From Bradyrhizobium valentinum (GTDB taxonomy: Bacteria; Pseudomonadota; Alphaproteobacteria; Rhizobiales; Xanthobacteraceae): 43,725 nt of DNA. Position 1 is the stretch's first letter; each line of letters opens with the position of its first letter. Below the pieces are notes generated by a model, which saw nothing but the letters and a program-made list of their open reading frames with translations, did no database searches and had not been told where the DNA came from. Where the stretch lies: assembly GCF_001440405.1 (NCBI RefSeq), contig NZ_LLXX01000205.1:1-43725 (forward strand). The letters are read 5' to 3'. Positions 34,003 through 42,581 of this stretch are shown here, piece by piece. The position numbers and the translations under genes are program-made.

Positions 34003-34326
34003 ATGGCGGGGGCGGAACGGCGCCGGGGGGATCGAGTCGTATTCGAGCGTGGCTTTGCGGCGCACATGATGGGCATCGACGGCACCTGGCGGCGCGACTG
34101 CGTGATGGAAGACGTCTCCGAGACCGGCGCCAAGCTGACGGTCGAAGGTTCGGTCGAGGGCCTGCATCTGAAGGAATTCTTCCTCCTGTTGTCGTCGACG
34201 GGGCTGGCCTATCGGCGCTGCGAACTAGCTTGGGTCAATGGCGATCAGATCGGCGTCAATTTCCTCAAGCAGGGCGACAAGAAGAGGAAGGCGGCCGCCA
34301 GGCGCGGGGAGGATGCGGAGACCTGA
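34003..34326 (+). CDS. PilZ-domain protein
   Basis: The 107-residue protein has the two PilZ c-di-GMP-binding elements: RxxxR (ERRRGDR, residues 5-11) and DxSxxG (DVSETG, 37-42), so it should be able to bind c-di-GMP. The C-terminus is strongly basic (KKRKAAARRG). It is 90 bp after the tsaE-amgK fusion and 129 bp before murU. Function unknown; single-domain PilZ proteins act as c-di-GMP adaptors in motility, wall or polysaccharide synthesis. Confidence 0.88.
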   Translation: MAGAERRRGDRVVFERGFAAHMMGIDGTWRRDCVMEDVSETGAKLTVEGSVEGLHLKEFFLLLSSTGLAYRRCELAWVNGDQIGVNFLKQGDKKRKAAARRGEDAET

Positions 34327-34455
34327 AAATGGCCACCTGGGCGCTGTCGTATGGCCGTCACCTGCGGCGACTAAGGCGTCACAGTCGCTGGTTCAGGCGA
34401 ATCGCCGTGGTATGATCCGCGGCGCGATTTGAATGGTTGGAAAGAAATTCCAGGA

Positions 34456-35178
34456 ATGCCCGTCACGCCCACCAAAGCCATGGTCCTTGCCGCCGGTCTC
34501 GGCTTGCGCATGCGCCCGCTAACCGACCACATGCCGAAGCCGCTGGTGCGCGTGGCAGGCCAGCCGTTGCTGGATCATGTGCTCGACAAGCTCGCCGATG
34601 CCGGTGTCAGCGAGGCCGTGGTCAACGTGCACTACCTGCCCGACCAGATCATTCAGCATACGGCCGGCCGCCCCCGCCCCCGCATCATCATCTCCGATGA
34701 GCGCGACGAAGTGCTCGGCACCGGCGGTGCCGTGGTGAAGGCGCTGCCGCTGCTTGGCAAGGAGCCGTTCTTTCATCTCAACGCCGATACGATGTGGATC
34801 GACGGCGTGCGGCCCAATCTGACGCGGCTTGCCGAAACCTTCGATCCTGATCGCATGGACATCCTGCTCTTGATGGCGCCCACCACGAGCAGCATCGGCT
34901 ATGCCGGCCGCGGCGATTATGCCATGCTGCCGGACGGCGCGCTGCGCAAGCGGAAAGAGCATCAGGTGGTGCCGTTCGTCTATGCGGGAGCCGCGATCAT
35001 GTCGCCGTCACTCTTCGCCGACGCGCCTAAGAGCGAGTTCTCGCTGACCAAGATGTTCGACCGCGCCAACGAGCAGGAACGATTGTTCGGCCTCAGGCTC
35101 GACGGCGTCTGGATGCATGTCGGAACCCCCGATGCGGTGCAGGCCGCGGAAGAAGCGTTTCTGGAAAGCGTGGCCTAG
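34456..35178 (+). CDS. murU: N-acetylmuramate-1-phosphate uridylyltransferase
   Basis: Sugar-nucleotidyltransferase: the 240-residue product starts MPVTPTKAMVLAAGLGLRMRPLTDHMPKPLVRVAGQPLLDH, the nucleotide-binding GxGxRxxPLT..KP signature. MurU converts MurNAc-1-phosphate, made by AmgK, into UDP-MurNAc, bypassing MurA/MurB and giving intrinsic fosfomycin tolerance in pseudomonads. Pairing with the AmgK-like domain upstream supports this over glucose-1-phosphate or mannose-1-phosphate use. The ATG 34456 follows CCAGGA; a TTG at 34429 is an unlikely alternative. Confidence 0.88.
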   Translation: MPVTPTKAMVLAAGLGLRMRPLTDHMPKPLVRVAGQPLLDHVLDKLADAGVSEAVVNVHYLPDQIIQHTAGRPRPRIIISDERDEVLGTGGAVVKALPLLGKEPFFHLNADTMWIDGVRPNLTRLAETFDPDRMDILLLMAPTTSSIGYAGRGDYAMLPDGALRKRKEHQVVPFVYAGAAIMSPSLFADAPKSEFSLTKMFDRANEQERLFGLRLDGVWMHVGTPDAVQAAEEAFLESVA

Positions 35179-35200
35179 TTGCGTTCCGTATGGTGTCAGA

Positions 35201-35361
35201 CCTCATCCTGAGGAGCCGCCAACGGGTCGCGCGAACGCGCGCCCGATGACAGGCTCCGCGGCGTCTCGAAGGATGAATGGCACCAGCGGGGCCTCGTGGT
35301 TCTCCCGGCGATGCGAAGCATCGTCCGGAGACGGCGCTAAAGCGCCTCCTCACCATGAGGG
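35201..35361. repeat. Palindromic intergenic repeat, family C, copy 2
   Basis: About 161 bp between murU and addB. Left end CCTCATCCTGAGGAGCC, right end GCCTCCTCACCATGAGG; GCGGCGTCTCGAAGGATGA in the middle. Relative to copy 1 (21023-21125) it is in inverted orientation, and has about 55 bp more, including a GGTCGCGCGAACGCGCGCC hairpin at the tip of the left arm. Confidence 0.85.
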
Positions 35362-35454
35362 TCTAGCAGTGAGTAACGGGGACGCCACCGTCCAACCCAT
35401 GACCTGCCCCAAATCGCCCCCTATATTGGCCCCTGACCTCGAATCAGGAAGTCC

Positions 35455-38400
35455 ATGCGCGTTTTCAGCGTTCCCGTCTCCGCACCGTTCCTGCGCACCG
35501 TCATCGCGGCGCTGGTCGACGGCCGGCTGGTCGACGGATTCGAGGCACGCAGCAACCCGCTTAATCTCGCGCGAGCGACGCTCTATCTGCCGACCCGGCG
35601 CGCCGGGCGGCTGGCGCGAGAAATCTTTCTCGACGAATTGAAGACGGAGGCGGCGATCCTGCCGCGCATCGTGGCGCTCGGCGACATCGACGAGGACGAG
35701 CTGACGTTTGCGGAAGGCTCCGAACAATTCAGCGGCGTCGCGCCGCTCGACATTCCGCCAAGGCTCGGCGAACTGGAGCGCCGGTTGACGCTGGCGCATC
35801 TGGTTGCGGCATGGGCAAAAAGCCCGGTGTCGGCGCCGCTCGTGGTCGGCGGCCCGGCCTCGACGCTGGCGCTGGCCGGCGATCTGGCGCGGTTGATGGA
35901 CGACATGGTCACGCGCGGGGTCGCCTGGGAAGCACTCGACAAACTGGTGCCCGACCAGTTCGACAAATACTGGCAGCACTCGCTGGAATTCCTGCGCATC
36001 GCGCGCAAGGCATGGCCGGAGCATCTGAAGGAAATCGGCCGGATCGAACCTGCGGAACGGCGCGACCGCCTGATTGAGGCGGAAGCCGCGCGGCTCACCG
36101 CACATCATGAGGGGCCGGTGGTCGCGGCAGGTTCGACCGGCTCGATGCCGGCAACCGCGAAATTCCTCAACGCCGTGGCCGGCCTGAAGCAGGGCGCGGT
36201 GGTGCTGCCCGGGCTCGATACCGATCTCGACGAGGAAGCCTGGCAGACGATTGGCGGCGTCAGGGACGCGCAAGGCAAATTCACCACGCAGCCCTCCTCG
36301 AACCATCCGCAATTCGCGATGCACGGATTGCTGGATCGCTTCGGCATCAAGCGTAGCGACGTCGAAATCCTGGGCATGCCGGCACAGCATGGGCGCGACG
36401 TGCTGGTGTCGGAGACGATGCGTCCCTCGAGCGCGACCGAACAATGGCACGACCGCCTGATCCAGCCGGATGTTGCCGCAAGTATTGCCGGCGGCATGAC
36501 CAAGCTTGCCGTCGTCGAGGCGCCCAATTCGGAGATGGAGGCACTGGCGATTGCGGTGGCGATGCGCGAGGCGCGGCATCTGGGTAAATCGGCGGCGCTG
36601 GTGACGCCGGATCGCGCGCTGGCGCGCCGGGTGATGGCGGCGCTGACGCGCTGGAATCTCGAATTCGACGATTCCGGCGGCGACACGCTGATGGATACGC
36701 CAAGCGGCATTTTTGCCCGCCTCGCCGCGGAAGCTGCCGCCAGAGGGCTGGAGCCGCCGACGTTGCTTGCGCTGCTGAAACATCCGCTGTTCCGGCTCGG
36801 CGGCGCCTACGGCGCGTTCAAGCGCGCCATCGAGACCCTCGAACTGGCGCTGCTGCGCGGCACCCGGCCGCAGGCAGGAACGGCCGGATTGGCGCGCGAC
36901 TTCGATCGTTTCCGCGTCGAGCTCAGGAAGCTCCGGAGCCATGAGACCTCCTCGCTTCACGCCTCCGAGCCGCGCGCGAAGTTGAGAGACGACGAGCTCG
37001 ATCAGGCGCAGGCGCTGATCGCGGCATTGCAGAAGGCGCTGTCGCCGCTGGAAATCATGGGCACGTCGAAGCCGTTCGATTTCGCCGAACTGGCGCAGCG
37101 CCACCGCGAGACGCTGATCGCGCTGTCGTCGGATCAAAACGGCGTTGCAATCGTCTTCGAGCAAGCGCAAGGCGCTGCATTGTCGGCGGCGTTCGACGAC
37201 CTGCTTGCCGAGCAAAAGCCGAGCGGCCTGATGGTTCAGCTCGGCGATTACCCTGATGTGTTCCAGACCGCCTATGCCGATCGCATGGTGCGGCGGCCGG
37301 AATCGGCGAGCGCGCAACTACACATCTACGGCCAACTCGAAGCGCGGCTGACCGAATCCGATCGCGTCATTCTTGGCGGGCTGGTCGAAGGCGTATGGCC
37401 GCCGGCGCCGCGGGTCGATCCCTGGCTGAGCCGGCCGATGCGCCATGAACTCGGCCTCGATCTACCGGAGCGGCGCATCGGCCTTTCCGCGCACGATTTC
37501 GCGCAATTGTTGGGAACGGACGATGTGATCCTGACCCATTCGGCGAAAGTCAGCGGCGCGCCCGCTGTCGCCTCGCGCTTTCTGCACCGGTTGGAGGCCG
37601 TCGCCGGCGAAGCGCGCTGGGACGCGGCCAAAGCCGCCGGAGAAAATTACGTCCGCTTCGCCGCCGAACTGGACCAGCCCGACGAGGTCGAGCCGATCGA
37701 GCAGCCGGCGCCGAAGCCACCCGTCGCAACGCGGCCGCTCAAACTGTCGGTTACGGCGATCGAGGACTGGCTGCGCGATCCCTATACGATCTACGCGAAA
37801 TACATCCTGCGGCTCGATCCGCTCGACCCCGTGGACATGCCGCTGTCGGCGGCCGATCGCGGTTCGGCGATCCATGACGCGCTCGGCGAATTCACGCAAG
37901 AATTCGCCGACGCCCTTCCCCCACAGCCAGCGCTGGTGCTGCGCGGCATCGGTGAAAAATATTTCGCGCCGCTGATGGAGCGTCCCGAGGCGCGGGCGCT
38001 GTGGTGGCCGCGGTTTCAGCGCATCGCCGCCTGGTTTGCCGATTGGGAGCTGGCACGGCGCGACGATATCGAGAAAATTGCCGCCGAGATCAGGGGCGAG
38101 ATCAAGATTCCGGTCGGCAATGAGCGCATCTTTACGCTGTCGGCACGCGCCGACCGGATCGAACAGCGCCATGACGGCAGCTTTGCGATCCTCGATTACA
38201 AGACCGGCCAGCCGCCGACCGGCAAGCAGGTACGCATGGGCCTGTCGCCGCAACTGACGCTGGAGGCCGCGATCCTGCGCGAGGGCGGCTTTGAGAATAT
38301 CCACGCCGGCTCATCCGTCGGCGAACTCGTCTATGTCAGGCTCAGCGGCAACAATCCGCCCGGCGAGCAGCGGTCGCTGGAGCTGAAGATCAGGAACAAC

Positions 38401-38601
38401 GATACACCGCAGCCGCCGGACGAGGCGGCCGATTACGCCCGCGAGCAGCTTGAAGCGCTGATCCGCAAATTCGAGAACGAGGAGACGGCCTACACTTCGC
38501 TGAACCTGTCGATGTGGTCGAACCGCTACGGCGCCTATGACGATCTCGCGCGCATCAAGGAATGGTCGGCGGCCGGCGGCCTGGGGATCGAGGAATGGTG
38601 A
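35455..38601 (+). CDS. addB: Double-strand break repair protein AddB (alphaproteobacterial type)
   Basis: Subunit of the AddAB helicase-nuclease that processes DNA ends for RecA. The 1048-residue product has an inactive helicase-like N-terminal half (LPTRRAGRLAREIF in place of a Walker A) and a C-terminal PD-(D/E)xK nuclease: LSVTAIEDWLRDPYTIYAKYILRLDPLD, GSAIHDALGEFT and AILDYKTGQPPTGKQV (catalytic Asp and Lys), ending in QLTLEAAIL. I find no cysteine anywhere in it, so the 4Fe-4S cluster of the Bacillus protein cannot form. Its stop overlaps the addA start by 7 bp. Confidence 0.95.
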   Translation: MRVFSVPVSAPFLRTVIAALVDGRLVDGFEARSNPLNLARATLYLPTRRAGRLAREIFLDELKTEAAILPRIVALGDIDEDELTFAEGSEQFSGVAPLDIPPRLGELERRLTLAHLVAAWAKSPVSAPLVVGGPASTLALAGDLARLMDDMVTRGVAWEALDKLVPDQFDKYWQHSLEFLRIARKAWPEHLKEIGRIEPAERRDRLIEAEAARLTAHHEGPVVAAGSTGSMPATAKFLNAVAGLKQGAVVLPGLDTDLDEEAWQTIGGVRDAQGKFTTQPSSNHPQFAMHGLLDRFGIKRSDVEILGMPAQHGRDVLVSETMRPSSATEQWHDRLIQPDVAASIAGGMTKLAVVEAPNSEMEALAIAVAMREARHLGKSAALVTPDRALARRVMAALTRWNLEFDDSGGDTLMDTPSGIFARLAAEAAARGLEPPTLLALLKHPLFRLGGAYGAFKRAIETLELALLRGTRPQAGTAGLARDFDRFRVELRKLRSHETSSLHASEPRAKLRDDELDQAQALIAALQKALSPLEIMGTSKPFDFAELAQRHRETLIALSSDQNGVAIVFEQAQGAALSAAFDDLLAEQKPSGLMVQLGDYPDVFQTAYADRMVRRPESASAQLHIYGQLEARLTESDRVILGGLVEGVWPPAPRVDPWLSRPMRHELGLDLPERRIGLSAHDFAQLLGTDDVILTHSAKVSGAPAVASRFLHRLEAVAGEARWDAAKAAGENYVRFAAELDQPDEVEPIEQPAPKPPVATRPLKLSVTAIEDWLRDPYTIYAKYILRLDPLDPVDMPLSAADRGSAIHDALGEFTQEFADALPPQPALVLRGIGEKYFAPLMERPEARALWWPRFQRIAAWFADWELARRDDIEKIAAEIRGEIKIPVGNERIFTLSARADRIEQRHDGSFAILDYKTGQPPTGKQVRMGLSPQLTLEAAILREGGFENIHAGSSVGELVYVRLSGNNPPGEQRSLELKIRNNDTPQPPDEAADYAREQLEALIRKFENEETAYTSLNLSMWSNRYGAYDDLARIKEWSAAGGLGIEEW

Positions 38602-41600
38602 AGGCTGCCCGCATCATTCCCGATGCCGTTCGCGCGACGCAGGCGCGCGCGTCCGATCCGGCGGCTTCCGCATTTGTCTCGGCGAATGCAGGCTCGGGCA
38701 AGACCCATGTGCTGGTGCAGCGGGTGATCCGGCTGCTGCTCGACGGCGTGGCGCCGGAAAAGATCCTCTGCATCACCTTCACCAAGGCTGCCGCCGCCAA
38801 CATGGCGGAGCGGGTGTTCACCACCCTCGGCCATTGGGTGACGCTCGACGACGACGCGCTGGACGCGGCGATCCGCGAGGCCGGCATTCCGCACCCCAAC
38901 GCACGCCTGCGCAAGTCGGCACGCAAACTGTTCGCCTGCGCGCTGGAGACGCCCGGCGGGCTGAAGGTGCAGACCATCCACGCGCTGTGCACCCGGCTGC
39001 TGCAGCAATTCCCGTTCGAGGCCAACGTGCCGGCGCGTTTCGCCGTGCTCGACGACCGCGACCAGAACGAGATGATGGAGCGCGCCAATCTCGCGGTTTT
39101 CCTCGAGGCATCGCGCAATCCCGACAGTCCCACCGGGCGGGCGCTGATGACGGCGATGGCGAGTGCCGCCGACGTCACCTTCAAGGACGTCGTGCGCGAG
39201 GCCTGTCTCAGCCGCGATCATTTCATGGCCTGGACGGATGCCGCCGGCAGCGCGCAGGCGGCCGCCGCGCAGATTTCAGCCGCACTTGGCGTCGGTCCCA
39301 ATGATCGCATTGAAGACGTCGAGCGTGAGATCGTTGAAGGACCCAACCTGCCGCGATCGCAATGGCGGGAAATCGCCATGGTTCTGGATACTAGCAGTAA
39401 GGCCGACCAGAAACAGGCCGACCGACTTCGTGAGGCGCTGGCATTTACCGGGGCTGCCCAAGTTGACGCGTATCTCGGATTATTTCTCACAGACGAACGC
39501 ACGCCAAGAGCAACGGTCGTCACCAACAGCTTTGTCAAAAAGAATCCTGCGGTTGGTCGATTGTTCGATTCGGAATTCGGCCGCGTCCTTCCCCTGATCG
39601 AACGTCGCCGCGCATTGGTGGCGCGCGACCGCACTGAGGCGCTGCTATATATCGCAACCGCTGCAGCGGCGAACTATCGCCGCGAGAAGCAGGAACGCGG
39701 CCTGCTCGACTATGACGATCTGATCGACAAGACGCTGGAAATGCTCGACCGCGTCTCCTCGGGCTGGGTGCACTACAAGCTTGACCGCGGCGTCGATCAT
39801 GTACTGATCGACGAGGCGCAGGACACCAGCCCCCGGCAATGGGACATCGTCGCGCACATCATTTCCGAATTCACCTCCGGCGCAGGCGCGCGCGATGGCG
39901 TGCTGCGAACGGTGTTCGCGGTCGGCGACGAGAAGCAGTCGATCTTTTCGTTCCAGGGCGCGGCCCCGCGCGAATTCGATTTGCGCCGCCGGGCATTACA
40001 AAGGAAATTCGAGGGCGCCGGCCTGAAGTTCGATCCGGTGTCCTTTACCTATTCTTTCCGCTCGGGGCCGGCGATCCTGCATGCGGTTGATCAGGTGTTT
40101 CGCGAGCAGGATATCTTTCGCAGCATTCACGCGGTCGATATCGGAAATCCGATTCATCATTCGCTGGCCGACGCAGGCCCGAGCCAGATCGATCTCTGGG
40201 AGCTCGCGGAAACCGACGACCGGCAGGACATCGAAGGCTGGCGTGCGCCATTCGACGGCGTCTCCGCGACCAGCCCCGAAGTGAAGCTGGCTCGGCGCAT
40301 TCAGGCCGAGATCAAGGCGCTGGTCGGCAGCGGCGTGATGACCGGCAGCAAAAGCGACCGCCGGCCGCTGCGCTATGGCGACATGCTGGTGCTGGTACGC
40401 CGGCGCGGCAACGCGTTCGATGCCGTGATCCAGGCGCTGAAGCATGCCGGTATCCCGGTCGCCGGCGCCGACCGTCTCAAGCTCACCGAGCACATCGCGA
40501 TCATCGACCTGATGAACCTGGCTGACGCGCTCCTGCTGCCGCAGGACGATCTGGCGCTGGCGGTGGCGCTGAAGAGCCCGCTGTTCGGCCTTGGCGATGA
40601 CGACCTGTTCAAGATCGCCTGGCAGCGCAAGGGATCGCTGCGCGCGGCATTGACGGCGTGCGCGCCAACCGACGGCCGGCTGCGGGATGCGCTGTGGCGG
40701 CTCGAACAGTGCGAACGCCGCTTTGCCAGCGAGACGCCGTTCGCGTTCTATGCCTGGCTGCTCGGCGGCGACGGCGGCCGCGCGCGAATCCTGGGCCGCC
40801 TCGGACACGAGGCCAATGATGCGCTCGACGAATTTCTGGAGCTGGCGCTGAACTACGAACGCAAGGCACCGGCCTCGCTGCAGGGTTTTATGGCGTGGTT
40901 GCGCACGGCGGACCTCGAAGTGAAGCGCGACATGGAAATTTCGCGCGACGAAGTCCGCGTCATGACGGTGCATGGCGCCAAGGGGCTGGAGGCCTCCGTC
41001 GTGTTCCTGGTGGACACCACGACCTCGCCCTCGGATACGCAGCGGCTGAAGCTCATCAATCTGCCGCAGGGCAATGCCGATCCGCATGCGCCCGGTGTGG
41101 TGGTCTGGGCCGGCCGCAAGGCCGAGGATCCTCCGGCTGTCGCCACCGCCCGCGCGGCGATGATCGACGATACCGAGGATGAATACCGTCGCCTCCTTTA
41201 TGTCGCGATGACGCGCGCGGCGGACCGCCTGATCGTCGGCGGCTGCATGCCCGGCAACATGAAGAATGTCCGGCCGCTGTCCTGGTACGACCTGATCACC
41301 AAGGGGCTCGCCAGCTCCACCTTGCAGCTTCAGGAGATCGAGACCGCCGCAGGCCGGGTGAAGCGCTATACGCGGGATGAGGAGACCGCGCTGTCGGCCG
41401 CTCCCGCTGCTGCGCCATCCTCGCCAGCTCCGATGGTGCTGCCCAACTGGCTGCTGACGCCGGCGCAGCCCGAGGCTTCCCCGGAAAGCGTGCTGCGGCC
41501 CTCGGACCCCGCAGACGGCGAGAGCCGCCGAGTACGGACGGCCGAATCGGTTACGCAGCGCGCCCGCGCGCTGCAGCGCGGCACGCTGGTGCACCGGCTC

Positions 41601-42089
41601 CTGCAATCGCTGCCGGATATCGCCGCCGAACGCCGCCGCGAAGCCGCGCTGACCTATCTGGCCCGCAACGCCGACGGCTGGACCGGGGAGGAACGGCAGG
41701 CGCTGGCCGAAAGCACGCTGGCCCTGATTGCCGATGCGCGGTTCGCGCCGGTGTTCGCCCCCGGCAGCCGCGCCGAAGTCTCGATCGTGGGGCGGCTGGA
41801 GCGGCCGGGCGGGCGACCGGCGCTGGTGTCCGGGCAGATCGACCGCCTCGTCGTCACCGACAGCGAGGTCCTGATCGTCGATTTCAAGACCAACCATGCC
41901 CCGCCAAGCCGGCCTGACGAGGCGCCGACGGGCTATGTCCGCCAGCTCGCGCTGTACCGGGCGGTGCTGGTCAAGCTTTATCCGCAGCGGGTGGTCCGAA
42001 CCGCGCTGCTTTGGACCGAAAGCTCTGAATTAATGGAGATTTCCGCTTCCGCGCTGGAAGCCGAGCTGGCATCCATCATCTCGGTGTGA
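38595..42089 (+). CDS. addA: Double-strand break repair helicase-nuclease AddA
   Basis: UvrD-type 3'-5' helicase with a C-terminal nuclease. The 1164-residue protein has Walker A SANAGSGKTHVLVQR (near residue 30), motif Ia TFTKAAAANMAERV, motif II LIDEAQDTSPRQW, motif III AVGDEKQSIFSFQGA, motif V/VI VMTVHGAKGLEASVVFLVD and RLLYVAMTRAADRL, and the PD-(D/E)xK site LVSGQIDRLVVTDSEVLIVDFKT. ATG 38595 has GAGGA next to it and overlaps the addB stop. It acts as the motor and 3'-strand nuclease of AddAB; replaces RecBCD here. Confidence 0.96.
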   Translation: MVKAARIIPDAVRATQARASDPAASAFVSANAGSGKTHVLVQRVIRLLLDGVAPEKILCITFTKAAAANMAERVFTTLGHWVTLDDDALDAAIREAGIPHPNARLRKSARKLFACALETPGGLKVQTIHALCTRLLQQFPFEANVPARFAVLDDRDQNEMMERANLAVFLEASRNPDSPTGRALMTAMASAADVTFKDVVREACLSRDHFMAWTDAAGSAQAAAAQISAALGVGPNDRIEDVEREIVEGPNLPRSQWREIAMVLDTSSKADQKQADRLREALAFTGAAQVDAYLGLFLTDERTPRATVVTNSFVKKNPAVGRLFDSEFGRVLPLIERRRALVARDRTEALLYIATAAAANYRREKQERGLLDYDDLIDKTLEMLDRVSSGWVHYKLDRGVDHVLIDEAQDTSPRQWDIVAHIISEFTSGAGARDGVLRTVFAVGDEKQSIFSFQGAAPREFDLRRRALQRKFEGAGLKFDPVSFTYSFRSGPAILHAVDQVFREQDIFRSIHAVDIGNPIHHSLADAGPSQIDLWELAETDDRQDIEGWRAPFDGVSATSPEVKLARRIQAEIKALVGSGVMTGSKSDRRPLRYGDMLVLVRRRGNAFDAVIQALKHAGIPVAGADRLKLTEHIAIIDLMNLADALLLPQDDLALAVALKSPLFGLGDDDLFKIAWQRKGSLRAALTACAPTDGRLRDALWRLEQCERRFASETPFAFYAWLLGGDGGRARILGRLGHEANDALDEFLELALNYERKAPASLQGFMAWLRTADLEVKRDMEISRDEVRVMTVHGAKGLEASVVFLVDTTTSPSDTQRLKLINLPQGNADPHAPGVVVWAGRKAEDPPAVATARAAMIDDTEDEYRRLLYVAMTRAADRLIVGGCMPGNMKNVRPLSWYDLITKGLASSTLQLQEIETAAGRVKRYTRDEETALSAAPAAAPSSPAPMVLPNWLLTPAQPEASPESVLRPSDPADGESRRVRTAESVTQRARALQRGTLVHRLLQSLPDIAAERRREAALTYLARNADGWTGEERQALAESTLALIADARFAPVFAPGSRAEVSIVGRLERPGGRPALVSGQIDRLVVTDSEVLIVDFKTNHAPPSRPDEAPTGYVRQLALYRAVLVKLYPQRVVRTALLWTESSELMEISASALEAELASIISV

Positions 42090-42095
42090 CCGCGC

Positions 42096-42124
42096 TTGAC
42101 CCGGCAGGATCGCGTTCATAGGTT
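42096..42124 (+). promoter_or_regulatory. Candidate trxA promoter
   Basis: TTGACC (42096-42101), 17-nt spacer, TAGGTT (42119-42124), just after the addA stop. It would give trxA a 65-nt leader containing the hairpin at 42141-42165. By-eye call only. Confidence 0.35.
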
Positions 42125-42140
42125 TGCCATATCCATCTCC

Positions 42141-42172
42141 GGGGCGCGATTCTTGACCGCGCCCCTTAATTT
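42141..42172 (+). terminator. Hairpin between addA and trxA
   Basis: Perfect 8-bp stem GGGGCGCG / CGCGCCCC with 9-nt loop, followed by TTAATTTCT. It may terminate addBA or act as a leader structure of trxA; the T-tract is imperfect. Confidence 0.5.
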
Positions 42173-42194
42173 CTAACCGAACGAGGTAATTCCC

Positions 42195-42515
42195 ATGGCC
42201 GTTGGCAAGGTTTCTGACGCCGATTTCGAAGCCGAAGTGCTCAAGGCGACCGGGCCGGTGGTCGTCGACTTCTGGGCCGAATGGTGCGGCCCCTGCCGCA
42301 TGATCGCCCCCGCGCTCGACGAGATTTCCGGCGCCATGGGCGACAAGGTCAAGATAGTGAAGCTGAACGTCGATGAGAGCCCGAAGACGGCCTCGAAATA
42401 CGGCGTGATGTCGATCCCGACCCTGATGATCTTCAAGGGCGGCGAGATGGCCTCGCGCCAGGTCGGCGCCGCGCCGAAGGCGAAGCTGCAGCAGTGGATC
42501 ACGGCTGCGGTCTGA
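42195..42515 (+). CDS. trxA: Thioredoxin
   Basis: Cytoplasmic thiol-disulfide reductase, reduced by thioredoxin reductase. The 106-residue protein has the active site WAEWCGPCRMIAPALDEI, the conserved cis-Pro loop MSIPTLMIFKGG and normal length. The ATG follows a GAGG site (CGAACGAGGTAATTCCC). The addB-addA-trxA order is common in alphaproteobacteria. Confidence 0.97.
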   Translation: MAVGKVSDADFEAEVLKATGPVVVDFWAEWCGPCRMIAPALDEISGAMGDKVKIVKLNVDESPKTASKYGVMSIPTLMIFKGGEMASRQVGAAPKAKLQQWITAAV

Positions 42516-42543
42516 TCGGCGCTTAAAGATAATTTTTCCGAGC

Positions 42544-42568
42544 ACGGCCGGCGAATAGCCGGCCGTTT
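42544..42568 (+). terminator. Terminator-like hairpin after trxA
   Basis: Perfect 9-bp stem ACGGCCGGC / GCCGGCCGT with GAATA loop, followed by a short TTT. It lies 29 bp after the trxA stop and 14 bp before the ligase ATG. Confidence 0.65.
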
Positions 42569-42581
42569 GCGTTGATACGGC

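Noticed and set aside
39996..41897. 633-codon open frame on the - strand
   Set aside because: Antisense shadow of addA.
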